64,000 nucleotides of DNA. Origin: Rhodospirillum rubrum ATCC 11170 (GTDB taxonomy: Bacteria > Pseudomonadota > Alphaproteobacteria > Rhodospirillales > Rhodospirillaceae). Below the pieces are notes generated by a model. That model saw only the letters and a program-made list of their open reading frames with translations, made no database searches and had not been told where the DNA came from. Within the stretch, counting starts at the first letter, position 1; every line of letters begins with the position of its first letter. A program made the translations under genes and the position numbers. Location of the stretch: contig NC_007643.1 in the NCBI RefSeq assembly GCF_000013085.1, forward strand, positions 3,605,501 to 3,669,500. The letters run 5' to 3'. Shown in pieces: positions 7,838 to 16,780 of this stretch.

Positions 7838-9450
7838 GAGCGCTTTTTGGTCTGAGCGATCTTCTCGCCCGCGCCTGCGACCACACCCCGGCGGCCACCG
7901 CCCTGTCACAAGCCGGCGCGATCAGCCGCTCAGCGCCGCCCTGCCTGACCTATGAAGGGTTGTTCAACCGGGTGTGCCGTTTGGCCTCCGGCTTCAAAGC
8001 CTTGGGGCTGAGGCCGGGCGAGCGGGTGGCGGTGATCGCCGAAAAACGCTTTGACGCGGTGGCGGCGATGTTTGCCGTCGCCCATGCCGGGGGCGTTTTC
8101 GTTCCGATCAACCCGGTGCTGAAAAGCCCGCAGATCGTCCATATCCTGGCCGATTCGGCAGCGAAAATCCTGGTCGCCCCGGCTCTGCGGCTGGCCTTGC
8201 TCGACCATACGCCGCCGCCCTCGCTCACCACCCTCCTCCGCTTCGGCGACCCGGCGCCCGCCTCCCCCGATCCGCCCCCCGGGGGGGAGAGCCTTGATCT
8301 CGACGCGCTGGCCGGGGCTGGCGATCCGATCGCCGCCCACCCCGTCGTCGATGACGATCCGGCCTGCTTTTTCTATACCTCGGGCTCCACCGGCCTGCCC
8401 AAGGCGGTGGTCGTCACCCACCGCAACCTGATCGCCGGGGCGCAAAGCGTCGCCAGCCGCCTGGACAACCGCCCCGATGACCGCCTGCTCGCCGCCCTGC
8501 CCCTGGGCTTTGACGCCGGCTTCAGTCAACTGACCACCGCCTTCGCCGTCGGCGCCGAGGCCGTTTTGCATGACTACCTGCTGCCCCAGGATGTGATCAC
8601 CGCCTGCGCCCACCACCGCATCACCGGGCTGACCGGGGTTCCGCCGCTCTGGGCCCAACTCGCCCGCCTCGACTGGCCGCCCGCCGCCACCGCCTCCTTG
8701 CGTTTTCTCGCCAGCACCGGCGGAGCGATGCCCGCAGCGGTGCTGGCCCGCCTGCGCGCCCTGGCGCCCCTGGCGCGCATCCATCTGATGTATGGCCTGA
8801 CCGAGGCTTTCCGCTCGACGACGCTCGATCCAGAGCGCGTTGGCCGCAAACCCGGCTCGGTCGGCCGGGCGGTCGCCAATGCCGAGGTTCTGGTGCTGCA
8901 CCCCGATGGCGGCCGCTGCGCCCCGAACGAGATCGGCGAGATCGTCCATCGCGGCGCCTTCGTCGCCAAGGGCTATTGGAACGATCCCGAGGGCACGGCG
9001 CGGCGCTTCCGCCCGATCCCCCCCCACCCCGGCGAGCCGTCGCGCCCGGGCCTGGCCGTCTGGTCGGGGGATTTGGGCTGGCAAGACGACGAGGGCGATT
9101 TGACCATCGTCGGCCGCTCGGAAGGGCTGATCAAGACCTCGGGCTATCGGGTCAGCCCGACCGAGATCGAGGCGCCGGCCCATGCCAGCGGCCTGATCGA
9201 AGACGCCGTGGCCTTCGGCCTGCCCGACCCGCTTCTGGGCGAGCGGCTGGCCCTGGTGGTCACCGCCCCGCCCGGCGGCGCGCCCGTCGACCTCGACGCC
9301 TTGCGCCGCCATCTGCGCGCCCAGTTGCCAGCCTATCTGGTACCGGCCCTGCTGACCCAGGTGGACAGCCTGCCGCGCACGGCCAGCGGCAAGGCCGATC
9401 GGGCGGCGGCGCGGGCGAGGATGCTCAAGGACCAGGAGTCTCCGCCATGA
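7834..9450 (+). CDS. AMP-forming acyl-CoA ligase, exosortase A-associated type
   Basis: 538 aa if translated from the GTG at 7834, which overlaps the preceding stop; the frame stays open upstream but only as an artefact over the GGDEF gene. The ANL-superfamily A3 motif TSGSTGLPK is at about residue 182, with YGLTE, a SGDLGWQDDEG motif and a C-terminal catalytic Lys region (LPRTASGKADR). It activates a carboxylate as acyl-AMP for transfer to CoA or a carrier protein. Together with the coupled PLP decarboxylase it matches the ligase/decarboxylase pair described in exosortase A loci (TIGR03098/TIGR03099 type). No carrier protein gene is adjacent. Confidence 0.8.
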   Translation: MRALFGLSDLLARACDHTPAATALSQAGAISRSAPPCLTYEGLFNRVCRLASGFKALGLRPGERVAVIAEKRFDAVAAMFAVAHAGGVFVPINPVLKSPQIVHILADSAAKILVAPALRLALLDHTPPPSLTTLLRFGDPAPASPDPPPGGESLDLDALAGAGDPIAAHPVVDDDPACFFYTSGSTGLPKAVVVTHRNLIAGAQSVASRLDNRPDDRLLAALPLGFDAGFSQLTTAFAVGAEAVLHDYLLPQDVITACAHHRITGLTGVPPLWAQLARLDWPPAATASLRFLASTGGAMPAAVLARLRALAPLARIHLMYGLTEAFRSTTLDPERVGRKPGSVGRAVANAEVLVLHPDGGRCAPNEIGEIVHRGAFVAKGYWNDPEGTARRFRPIPPHPGEPSRPGLAVWSGDLGWQDDEGDLTIVGRSEGLIKTSGYRVSPTEIEAPAHASGLIEDAVAFGLPDPLLGERLALVVTAPPGGAPVDLDALRRHLRAQLPAYLVPALLTQVDSLPRTASGKADRAAARARMLKDQESPP

Positions 9451-10661
9451 CCGCCTCCCCGCCCCCCGGCTTCGGCGTGAGCGGAAGCGACTTGACAATC
9501 GGCGGCCAAAGGGTGTCGCACCTGGCGCGGATCGCCGGGGGCACGCCGTTTTACGCCTATGACCGGGGCGCGGTGAGCGCGCGCATCGCCGCCCTGCGCG
9601 CGGCGCTGCCGGCCGGGATGGCGATCCGCTATTCCCTCAAGGCCAATCCGATGGCGGCCCTGCTCGCCCATATGGCGCCGCTAGTCGATGGCTTCGATGC
9701 CGCCTCGGCCGGCGAACTGCGCGCCGGTTTGGCCGTGGGCATGGCCCCGGCGGCGCTGTCGATCGCCGGCCCGGGAAAAAGCCCGGCCGATATTCTTAGC
9801 GCCGTGGCGGCGGGGGCGCTGGTGGTCGTGGAAAGCCTGGCCGAGGTCGGACGGGTCGCCCAGGCCGGAAACGCCAGCGGCCTGCGCCCGCGCGTCCTGG
9901 TCCGCGTCAACCCCGAGGCCGAGATCCAGGGCGCGGGCTTGCGCATGGGTGGCGGCGCCCGTCCCTTTGGCATCGACGCCGATCAGGTGCCCGGGGTGCT
10001 GGCCGCCATCGCCGCCCATGATCTCGACTATCAGGGCCTGCATTGTTTCTGGGGCTCGCAGGCGCTGGACGCCGAACGCATCGCCCGCGCCTTCGCCGTG
10101 GTCGGCCAGACCCTGCTCGACCTCGCCGGCCCGCGGCCGCCACGCCAGATCGTCATCGGCGGCGGCTTTGGCATCCCTTACACGCCGACCAGCGCGCCGC
10201 TTGATCTGGCGCGCGCCGGGGCCGCCGTCGCCGAGACCGCCGGCCTGCTTGGCGACCACCTGCCGGGGGTGAGCCTGGGCCTCGAGTTGGGCCGGTTCCT
10301 GGTCGGCGAGGCCGGCGTATATGTTTGCGCCATCCGTGAAAGCAAGCGCTCGCGCGGGAACCTGTTTTTGGTGACCGATGGCGGGCTGCACCACAATCAG
10401 GCGGCCACCGGTAATTTCGGTCAGGTGGTGCGACGGCCCTATCCCCTGGTCATCGCCACCAGGATGGGCGAGCCCGTAAGCGAGCGGGCGACGATCACCG
10501 GCTGCCTGTGCACCCCGCTCGATGTCTTCGCCGAGGCTTTGGCGATCCCGGCGGCGGCCGAGGGCGATCTGGTGGCGATCTTCCAATCTGGCGCCTATGG
10601 GGCCAGCGCTAGCCCGAGCGCCTTTCTCGGGCATCCCCCGGCGGTTGAACTGCTGGTGTAA
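9447..10661 (+). CDS. PLP-dependent decarboxylase (group IV, exosortase A-associated type)
   Basis: 404 aa starting at ATG 9447, overlapping the ligase stop by 4 nt. It has the alanine-racemase-fold layout of Orn/DAP/Arg decarboxylases: the PLP lysine in YSLKANP (about K65), the GGGFGIPY glycine loop, and the C-terminal CLCTPLD segment carrying the second-site cysteine. The TDGGLHHNQAATGNFGQ motif is typical of the TIGR03099-like subgroup rather than of DAP decarboxylase. The likely reaction is decarboxylation of an amino acid to an amine used by the coupled ligase pathway. The substrate is unknown. Confidence 0.8.
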   Translation: MTASPPPGFGVSGSDLTIGGQRVSHLARIAGGTPFYAYDRGAVSARIAALRAALPAGMAIRYSLKANPMAALLAHMAPLVDGFDAASAGELRAGLAVGMAPAALSIAGPGKSPADILSAVAAGALVVVESLAEVGRVAQAGNASGLRPRVLVRVNPEAEIQGAGLRMGGGARPFGIDADQVPGVLAAIAAHDLDYQGLHCFWGSQALDAERIARAFAVVGQTLLDLAGPRPPRQIVIGGGFGIPYTPTSAPLDLARAGAAVAETAGLLGDHLPGVSLGLELGRFLVGEAGVYVCAIRESKRSRGNLFLVTDGGLHHNQAATGNFGQVVRRPYPLVIATRMGEPVSERATITGCLCTPLDVFAEALAIPAAAEGDLVAIFQSGAYGASASPSAFLGHPPAVELLV

Positions 10662-10677
10662 GCCAACGGCCGCCCCC

Positions 10678-10698
10678 GGCCGGGTTATTCCCCCGGCC
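10678..10698 (+). terminator. Hairpin downstream of the decarboxylase gene
   Basis: GGCCGGG at 10678-10684 pairs perfectly with CCCGGCC at 10692-10698 over a 7-nt loop, starting 17 nt after the decarboxylase stop. No U-run follows, so it may only stabilise the mRNA end. Confidence 0.35.
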
Positions 10699-10829
10699 TC
10701 GATGGGTCGAGACCGTTCATTTCACTGCCCTTTTTCAAGCTATCCCCATAATTCGGGAAAAAATCCACCGCCCCCAGGTCGTTCGGATCCGAAATCAAGG
10801 AAATCCGCCGATCTCCCGGGGGAGAACCC

Positions 10830-10850
10830 TGTGGATAACTTTGTGGGTAA
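10830..10850 (-). other. Two tandem DnaA-box-like nonamers
   Basis: 10830-10838 reads TGTGGATAA, the exact complement of the DnaA box TTATCCACA. 10842-10850 reads TGTGGGTAA, one mismatch, in the same orientation with a 12-nt repeat period. Weaker matches (CTATCCCCA at 10740, TTATCCCAA at 10881) lie nearby. The sites fall between the 3' ends of two convergent genes, so they are not promoter elements of either. Confidence 0.45.
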
Positions 10851-10900
10851 GGGGAGAAGCGAGCGGGATTTCCGGGGAGTTTATCCCAAAGGGTAGCGCT

Positions 10901-11530
10901 CTACCCGCGCACGCGGATTTCGATGAAATCAAGCAACGGCGTCCATTCCGCGCGATAATCGGCGGCGCGGCCGCCGGGCAGATCGAACAGGCTCAGCCCT
11001 TCGGCGGCGGCGGCCGTATAATGCTGGGTGTCGCGCAGGCGGGCGATCACCGGAAAGCTCAGCTCTTCAAGGAAGCCGCCCAAACGGGTCAGCGCCCGGG
11101 TGTTGAGGCGCACCCGATTGGCGACGAAAGCCACGTCGCGGCGGTTCTTGCGGATGGATTTCAGCGATTCGAGATGGCCAACGAAGCGCGCCGTTCCATC
11201 TTCGTCGAAGACTCCGGGCAGAACGGGCACCACCACCAGATCGGCGCGGCGCACGATATCCTTGACCACGTCCTTGTCCATCGCCGCGGCGGCATCGACG
11301 ACCAGCCGCTCGATGCCCTCGGGGATGTCCTCTTCGCGGGCGAGATTGATCCCCTGGATCGGCGCCGCTCCCTCGGGCCGGCGTTTTAGCCAGCCCAGCG
11401 CGCTTTTCTGGCGGTCAAGGTCGGCCAAGCCCGTGGCATACCCCCGACAGGCGAAGCTTGCGGCAAGATGGGTGGCAAGGGTGGTCTTGCCACATCCGCC
11501 CTTGGTATTGGCGACGGCGACGACGAACAT
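10901..11530 (-). CDS. Orphan ParA/MinD-family ATPase
   Basis: 209 aa, short for ParA and without an N-terminal DNA-binding extension. The deviant Walker A KGGCGKTT (residues 10-17) with its signature lysine is intact, Walker A' follows as DLDRQKSALGW, and the Walker B region is LVVDAAAAMD. Such solo ParA proteins partition plasmids or position cellular structures such as chemoreceptor arrays, flagella or carboxysomes. No ParB, MinC or MinE gene is adjacent. It is divergent from a GGDEF-EAL gene, and DnaA-box-like sites lie just beyond its 3' end. Confidence 0.85.
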   Translation of the reverse strand: MFVVAVANTKGGCGKTTLATHLAASFACRGYATGLADLDRQKSALGWLKRRPEGAAPIQGINLAREEDIPEGIERLVVDAAAAMDKDVVKDIVRRADLVVVPVLPGVFDEDGTARFVGHLESLKSIRKNRRDVAFVANRVRLNTRALTRLGGFLEELSFPVIARLRDTQHYTAAAAEGLSLFDLPGGRAADYRAEWTPLLDFIEIRVRG

Positions 11531-11724
11531 GGGCGAAGTATGGGCCAGCCGCGTCGTCGTGTCATCCCCGATACCACGGCGCCCGCGTCCCCTTTCCCAT
11601 CGGGGAAGCGACGCCGACCCGACGCGGCCCCCCGGCGGCGGTTGCGACCCTCCGGGCCCTCGGTCTACACTATACTGCCAGCAGACCCGGCTCCCGCCCG
11701 GTCGCTCCCGAGGTCCGCTTTTTG

Positions 11725-14292
11725 ATGGTTCAGGTCCCCCCGCCCCCTCCGACAGGCTTTGCCGACCACGCCTCCGCCGCCGAGGACCGCGAGGCGGGCG
11801 ACGGGCCCGCGCCGTCGATCGCCGAGGGGCTTTCGGCGGCGCTGTTCCAATCCGTGGTCGAAGCCCTGCCGGTGGGCACGGCGCTGCTGCGCGACGGCGT
11901 CATCGTCCATGCCAACGCCACCCTGGCCGGCCAGATCGGCGAGACGATCGACACCCTGATCGGCAGCCCGCTGACCAGCTATCTGACCCCGGCCGACGCC
12001 CTGGCGGTACAGAAGGTCGTTGAGGGGGCCATCGCCCTGCACGGCGGGGTACCGGTGCGCCGGATCGCCCATATCCGCCATATATCGGGAAGCGAGCGGG
12101 TTTACAGCTTGCGCTTTTCCCCCCTTGATAACGGCCCCCATCCGTTGTTGGTCGTTATCACCCGCGATATGACCGCCCAGGTCGCCGCCGAGAACGCCCT
12201 GCGCGCCGCCGAAGGCAAATACCGGGCGATTTTCGAAAACGCCGTCGAGGGCATCTATCAATCCACCCCCGACGGCACCTATCTCGATGTCAATCCGGCC
12301 CTGGCGCGGATCTATGGCTATGCCTCGCCGGCCGAGTTGATCGCCCATTTCACCGATATCGCCAGCCAGCTTTATGTCGACGGGACCAAGCGCGGCGAGT
12401 TCCAGCGGCTGATGCGCGAGACCGGCGAGGTTCGCGATTTCACCGCCGAGGTCTGGCGCTGCGACGGCCATACCATCTGGATCACCGAAAACGCCCGCTG
12501 TGTGCGTGGCCCCGACAACGAGGTTCTCTACTACGAGGGCACGGTCGAAGACATCACCGCCCAGCGCCAGTCGCAAGAAACCATGCGGCTGCTCGGCAAG
12601 GTGTTCACCTCGATCGCCGAGGGCATCGTGCTGCTGGAACGCGATCTCACCGTGCGCACCGTCAACCCGGCTTTCGAAGCGATGACCGGCCTTTTGCGCC
12701 AGGACATGGAAGGCCGCCCCGCCCGCCTGTTCGCCTCGGGGCTGCACGAGAACGACTTCCTGGCCACCGTCGCCGCCGAGGTCGACCGCGCCGGGCTGTG
12801 GCGCGGGGAAATCTGGGGAGAGCGCCGCGAGGGGCCGCCCTATAGCGGCGAGATGACGGTGACCGCCGTGCGCACCCGCGCCGGCGAGACCACCCATTAC
12901 GTCGCCGCGATCACCGATATCACCAAGCGCAAGCGCGATGAGGAGCACATCCGCTTCCAGGCCAATTTCGACATGCTGACCCATCTGCCCAACCGCCATC
13001 TGATCATGGACCGGCTGGAGCAGGCGATGCATCAGGCCCAGCGGACCGGCCGCCAAGTCTGCGTGATGTTCCTCGATCTCGACCGCTTCAAGCAGATCAA
13101 TGATTCCTATGGCCATTCGGCCGGCGACGAGGTGTTGAAGCTGACGGCCAGGCGCCTGCGCAATTGCGTCCGCATCTCCGATTCGGTCGGCAGGCTGGGC
13201 GGCGATGAATTCATCGTCATCTTGTCCAATGTCGAAGACCAACACGCTGGGGCCTATATCGCCGAAAAGATCCTCTATTCGCTGTCGGAGCCCTTTCCCA
13301 TCGGCGGCACCGAGGTTTTCTGCATTCCCTCGGTCGGCATCACCTATTTCCCCGACCACGGCGAAACCGCGCCCGATCTGCTGCGCAACGCCGATGTGGC
13401 GATGTACCACGCCAAGCAGGGCGGCGAGCGGCGCTATGCCATCTTCACCCCCGATATGGCCCGGCGCTCGCTGGCCCTGCTGACCATGGAAAGCGACCTG
13501 CGCCATGCCCTGGCGCGCGACGAATTCGAACTGCACTTCCAGCCCAAGGTCCGCGCCGACCTGACGCTGATCGGCGCCGAGGCGCTCATCCGCTGGCGCC
13601 ACCCGGAAAAGGGCCTGATCAATCCCGGGGATTTCATTCCCTTGGCCGAGGAATCCGGGCTGATCCTGCCCATCGGCCGCTGGACCCTGCGCGAAGCCTG
13701 CGACCGGGTGATGAGCTGGCGGGCCGAGGGACTGACCATCCCCAGCGTTTCGGTCAATGTCAGCCCCCGCCAATTCCAGGATCAGACCCTGGTGGAAACC
13801 GTGCGCCAGATCCTGGTGGAAACCGGTCTCGAACCCGAAGCCCTTGATCTGGAAATCACCGAAACGGTGATGACGGGCGATGTGGAACATGCGGTGGGCA
13901 CCCTGCGCGCCCTCAAGGATCTGGGGGTGACCCTGTCGATCGATGATTTTGGCACCGGTTACTCGTCGCTGAATTACCTCAAGACCTTTCCCATCGACAC
14001 CCTCAAGATCGACCAGACCTTCGTGCGCGACGTGCTCCATAGCGGCAAGGACGCCGCCATCGTCTCGACCATCATCGCCCTGGCGCGCAATCTCGGCTTC
14101 AGCGTCGTCGCCGAAGGGGTGGAGGAGATCGAGCAGGCCGAATTCCTCGGCTCGCGCGATTGCCAGAATTTCCAGGGGTTCTTGTACTCGCGCCCCCTTC
14201 CCCCGGCGGAATTCACCACGTTCCTGCGCACCGCCAAACTCGAGACGGCGACGCCCCCGGACCTGGTTCCCAGTATCGCGCCCGGGCCGTAA
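11725..14292 (+). CDS. Multi-PAS GGDEF-EAL c-di-GMP enzyme
   Basis: 855 aa from ATG 11725; a TTG at 11722 is an alternative. Three PAS/PAC units occupy roughly residues 35-155, 160-285 and 290-405. The GGDEF domain (~410-570) has an intact GGDEF at about 492 with an RISD inhibitory site five residues before. The EAL domain (~585-840) keeps EALIRW (E619), the NVSPRQF loop, the DDFGTGYSSL metal motif, and the late VAEGVEE motif. Both synthesis and hydrolysis of c-di-GMP therefore look possible. No membrane helices are seen. It is divergent from the orphan ParA gene. Confidence 0.93.
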   Translation: MVQVPPPPPTGFADHASAAEDREAGDGPAPSIAEGLSAALFQSVVEALPVGTALLRDGVIVHANATLAGQIGETIDTLIGSPLTSYLTPADALAVQKVVEGAIALHGGVPVRRIAHIRHISGSERVYSLRFSPLDNGPHPLLVVITRDMTAQVAAENALRAAEGKYRAIFENAVEGIYQSTPDGTYLDVNPALARIYGYASPAELIAHFTDIASQLYVDGTKRGEFQRLMRETGEVRDFTAEVWRCDGHTIWITENARCVRGPDNEVLYYEGTVEDITAQRQSQETMRLLGKVFTSIAEGIVLLERDLTVRTVNPAFEAMTGLLRQDMEGRPARLFASGLHENDFLATVAAEVDRAGLWRGEIWGERREGPPYSGEMTVTAVRTRAGETTHYVAAITDITKRKRDEEHIRFQANFDMLTHLPNRHLIMDRLEQAMHQAQRTGRQVCVMFLDLDRFKQINDSYGHSAGDEVLKLTARRLRNCVRISDSVGRLGGDEFIVILSNVEDQHAGAYIAEKILYSLSEPFPIGGTEVFCIPSVGITYFPDHGETAPDLLRNADVAMYHAKQGGERRYAIFTPDMARRSLALLTMESDLRHALARDEFELHFQPKVRADLTLIGAEALIRWRHPEKGLINPGDFIPLAEESGLILPIGRWTLREACDRVMSWRAEGLTIPSVSVNVSPRQFQDQTLVETVRQILVETGLEPEALDLEITETVMTGDVEHAVGTLRALKDLGVTLSIDDFGTGYSSLNYLKTFPIDTLKIDQTFVRDVLHSGKDAAIVSTIIALARNLGFSVVAEGVEEIEQAEFLGSRDCQNFQGFLYSRPLPPAEFTTFLRTAKLETATPPDLVPSIAPGP

Positions 14293-14310
14293 GGGGCCGG
14301 CGCCCCGCCC

Positions 14311-15606
14311 TCAGACGCCGGGGATGGGGGCGTTGGGCGGCGGCACTTCGCTGGCGGGCGACTCTTCGGGTGGCAAGGTCGCGCGCCCCAGGCCGAGCGG
14401 TGCCCCCGCCGCCGGAAACACGGCGGGCGGCGGATCAAGGACGGCGGTTTCGCCCGAGCCGATTTCCATCACCCCATAGGCGCGCTCGACGTCCCCCTGG
14501 GGGCCCAGGCGAAACACTCCGCTGGCCCCGGAGAACCCGCCCGGGCGTTCAAGAAATTCGGCCAGGGGCGTGACGCGGTCCCAGGCCTGGGCCACCGCCA
14601 CCCCGTCCATCACCAGGGCTTCCAGCTTATCGGGATCGCGCCGTTGCGGCGTGCCGCCGTCTGGCGGCCCGGCGACGGTCTCGGCGGAGGGCGGGACCGC
14701 GGAAAGGGGATTGGCCGAGGTGAACCAGCCGCCGCGCAAGCTGGCCTCGCGCGACAGCGGCCTTGGGCCCTCCCACAAATCGGTGCCGACCGGTCGATGG
14801 CCCGTCGTCTCGCCGTAATAGGCCAAGACCGAGGATACCGCGATCAGATCAAGGCCGCCGGCCGGGATCAGCACCACATCGGCCGGGGTGCGAACCATGC
14901 CGCGCAGGCTTTCGGCCAGGGCTCCATAAGGGGTCCCCGGGGGATAGAGACTGGCGCCGACCACCGTGACGCCGCCCGCCTCCGCCGCCATCGCCCGCGC
15001 CTGCGCCAGGGCGAGGCGGGCATAGGCGGTATCGGGGCCGATGATCATGACCCGCCCCTCGCCCCGACCGGCCGCCAGGGCGAGCACCCGGCGGACCTGG
15101 GGTTCGGGGGCATGGCCCAGGGCCCACAACCGCGCCCCGCCGGCCGAGGCGTTGTTGGTCAGGGCGAGGGCGGTCAGGCCCGCCTCCTCGACGATCGGCC
15201 GCACCGCCTGGGCGTCGCCGCCAAACAGCGGACCAACGATCAGATCGGCATGGGCCGCGATCGCCGCCCGCGCCGCCGTGACCGCGCCTTGCGGACCTTG
15301 GGTGTCAAAGGCGATCAGCCGCAGCCGGTTTGGCGTCGTCTCGGCCATGGTTTCGGCCGCCGTCCGCAAGCGACCGCCGACCGCCCCGGCCTTGCCCGAC
15401 AGCGGCAGCAGCAGGGCGACGGTCAAGGGCCCATCGGCCGGAGGATGGCGTTCGGCGCCGCTCCCCTCCGCCCGAGCCGGTGGGGGGCCAGGAGGCGGGG
15501 GAGCCGAGGAGGGAAAACGCGGCGCACAAGCGGCGAGCGCCAGTCCGGCGACGACGAGGCCGGCCACCATCCGGCGCCGCCCCAGCGACAAACCATCCCA
15601 CCCCAT
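14311..15606 (-). CDS. LpoA/LppC-like periplasmic-binding-fold lipoprotein
   Basis: 431 aa with a lipoprotein signal: an arginine-rich n-region, a hydrophobic core and the lipobox LAAC at residues ~23-26. After a proline-rich linker comes a type I periplasmic-binding fold beginning TVALLLPLSGKAGAVG and DTQGPQGAVTAARAA, as in COG3107 (penicillin-binding protein activator LpoA) and branched-chain amino-acid receptors. In alphaproteobacteria such proteins are thought to be outer-membrane factors for peptidoglycan synthesis. The usual neighbour rsmI is not next to it. A second in-frame ATG at 15570 gives an equally good signal. It converges with the GGDEF-EAL gene. Confidence 0.75.
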   Translation of the reverse strand: MGWDGLSLGRRRMVAGLVVAGLALAACAPRFPSSAPPPPGPPPARAEGSGAERHPPADGPLTVALLLPLSGKAGAVGGRLRTAAETMAETTPNRLRLIAFDTQGPQGAVTAARAAIAAHADLIVGPLFGGDAQAVRPIVEEAGLTALALTNNASAGGARLWALGHAPEPQVRRVLALAAGRGEGRVMIIGPDTAYARLALAQARAMAAEAGGVTVVGASLYPPGTPYGALAESLRGMVRTPADVVLIPAGGLDLIAVSSVLAYYGETTGHRPVGTDLWEGPRPLSREASLRGGWFTSANPLSAVPPSAETVAGPPDGGTPQRRDPDKLEALVMDGVAVAQAWDRVTPLAEFLERPGGFSGASGVFRLGPQGDVERAYGVMEIGSGETAVLDPPPAVFPAAGAPLGLGRATLPPEESPASEVPPPNAPIPGV

Positions 15607-15753
15607 ATCCCCGTCCTTTCCTGCCCCACCCCCACGGGCGCGGGGATCGATCGAGTCCGCCCCGACCCGCCGTCAACGCCGCAGGCGCGCACCGGTTGCC
15701 CAGCACCCCAGCGAGCCCGAGCCAGCGATGGCCAGCACTCCCGAATCAGGCCC

Positions 15754-16494
15754 CTACTTTACCGCAGGAGTGAGGGCGGCCCAATCGATCTTGTCCCAGG
15801 TGCTATGGACATGGGCGCGCAACAGCGCGCCCAGCGCCTCGGCCGCCCGGGCGCTGAGCAGGCGGATGATCTCCTCGTGCTCGGCCAGGGCGGTATGCCA
15901 CGTTTGGGCGTTTAGACTACCCTGATAGCGGTAGCGATAAATCTGTCGGTTGATCTGCTCGAAGACCTCAAGAAGGGTCGTATTGTGGGCGGCGACCTGA
16001 ATGGCGCGGTGAATCGCCTGATTGGTCCGAAAATACACGGCGCGGTCGCGGCGCTCGAAGGCGGCGGCCATATCATAATGCAGGGCGCGGATCTCGGCGA
16101 TTTCGTCCTCGCTGGCGTTCTGACAGGCCAGTTCGCCGCCAAACCCCTCGATCAATCCCAGAACCGCCAATTTTTCCTGGACCTGGGCGCTTGAAAGCAC
16201 GGTCACCACCGCGCCGCGATTGGGAGTGAGCGTCACCAGCCCATCGCCGCGCAGGATGTTGAGCGCCTCGCGCAGCGGGGTCCGCGAGACCTGCAACCGC
16301 TCGGCCAGGGTCCTTTCCCGCAGACGGGCCCCGGGGGGAAGGTCATCGGTGGCGATCATTGTCCGCAGGGTTTGGGCGATCTGCCGCGACAACAGGGCCG
16401 GAGCCCAAGCCGCCTCGGATCCCGCCTCCCCCGCCGCTCCGGACCGCGCGTCCTCGCCAAGGTCCCCATCATCGCCCGTCTTGATCACCGCCAT
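15754..16494 (-). CDS. GntR-family (FCD subfamily) transcriptional regulator
   Basis: 246 aa from ATG 16494. An ATG at 16608 would give 284 aa, but it lies inside the palindromic operator, so the shorter form is preferred. Residues ~32-95 form the winged helix-turn-helix, with GARLRERTLAERLQVSRTPLREALNIL, the GntR hallmark. The rest is an all-helical FCD effector domain with metal-ligand-type residues (HYDMAAAFERRD, NQAIHRAI, EHEEIIRLL). It probably represses the divergent sugar-acid operon and its own gene through the two TTTGGCATACCAAA palindromes, with a pathway acid as inducer. Confidence 0.88.
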   Translation of the reverse strand: MAVIKTGDDGDLGEDARSGAAGEAGSEAAWAPALLSRQIAQTLRTMIATDDLPPGARLRERTLAERLQVSRTPLREALNILRGDGLVTLTPNRGAVVTVLSSAQVQEKLAVLGLIEGFGGELACQNASEDEIAEIRALHYDMAAAFERRDRAVYFRTNQAIHRAIQVAAHNTTLLEVFEQINRQIYRYRYQGSLNAQTWHTALAEHEEIIRLLSARAAEALGALLRAHVHSTWDKIDWAALTPAVK

Positions 16495-16598
16495 GCCCCA
16501 TCCGTTTGCTATCGCCGTTGATATGCCATTTCGTTCGACCCGAGGCCAGAGCCGGAAGAAGAGGCGAACTCCTGCGTGGATTGCTTGATTATGGGTGA

Positions 16599-16616
16599 AA
16601 TTTGGCATACCAAATT
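16599..16616. promoter_or_regulatory. GntR operator 1
   Basis: AATTTGG-CATA-CCAAATT has perfect 7-bp arms and lies 105 nt upstream of the regulator start at 16494. The TGGNATACCA core is typical of FCD-GntR sites. Its identity to the second copy across the divergent spacer supports binding by the adjacent regulator. Confidence 0.7.
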
Positions 16617-16766
16617 AATCACGCCTTTCGCCGAGGCTGAACCAAGCGGGGGAAAAACACCCGCGAGCCCCAACGAAACCCCATAAAAAAGCCGGATATT
16701 CGGCAGGAGGAAACCACAAATGCCCCTCTCCATCCCTGCGAGCCCCCGCCGCCGAGTCGAGGGTAT

Positions 16767-16780
16767 TTTGGCATACCAAA
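16767..16780. promoter_or_regulatory. GntR operator 2
   Basis: TTTGGCATACCAAA repeats the core of operator 1 exactly, 150 nt further toward the permease and 178 nt before its ATG. An overlapping GGTAT/ATACC repeat extends it on the left. The pair could allow looping or independent control of the two directions. Confidence 0.68.

Noticed and set aside
7834-10661. A PEP-CTERM/exosortase locus
   Set aside because: No exosortase, acyl carrier protein or PEP-CTERM tail was found in any frame of the window.
10662-10900. Main chromosomal origin of replication
   Set aside because: Only two good DnaA-like nonamers, no long AT-rich unwinding region and none of the usual alphaproteobacterial origin neighbours (hemE, maf, parAB) are seen.
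11665-14040. Very long open frame antisense to the GGDEF-EAL gene
   Set aside because: High GC at codon position 3 keeps the opposite strand free of stops. Its translation is Gly/Gln/His/Arg rich without domains, whereas the sense frame is clearly coding.
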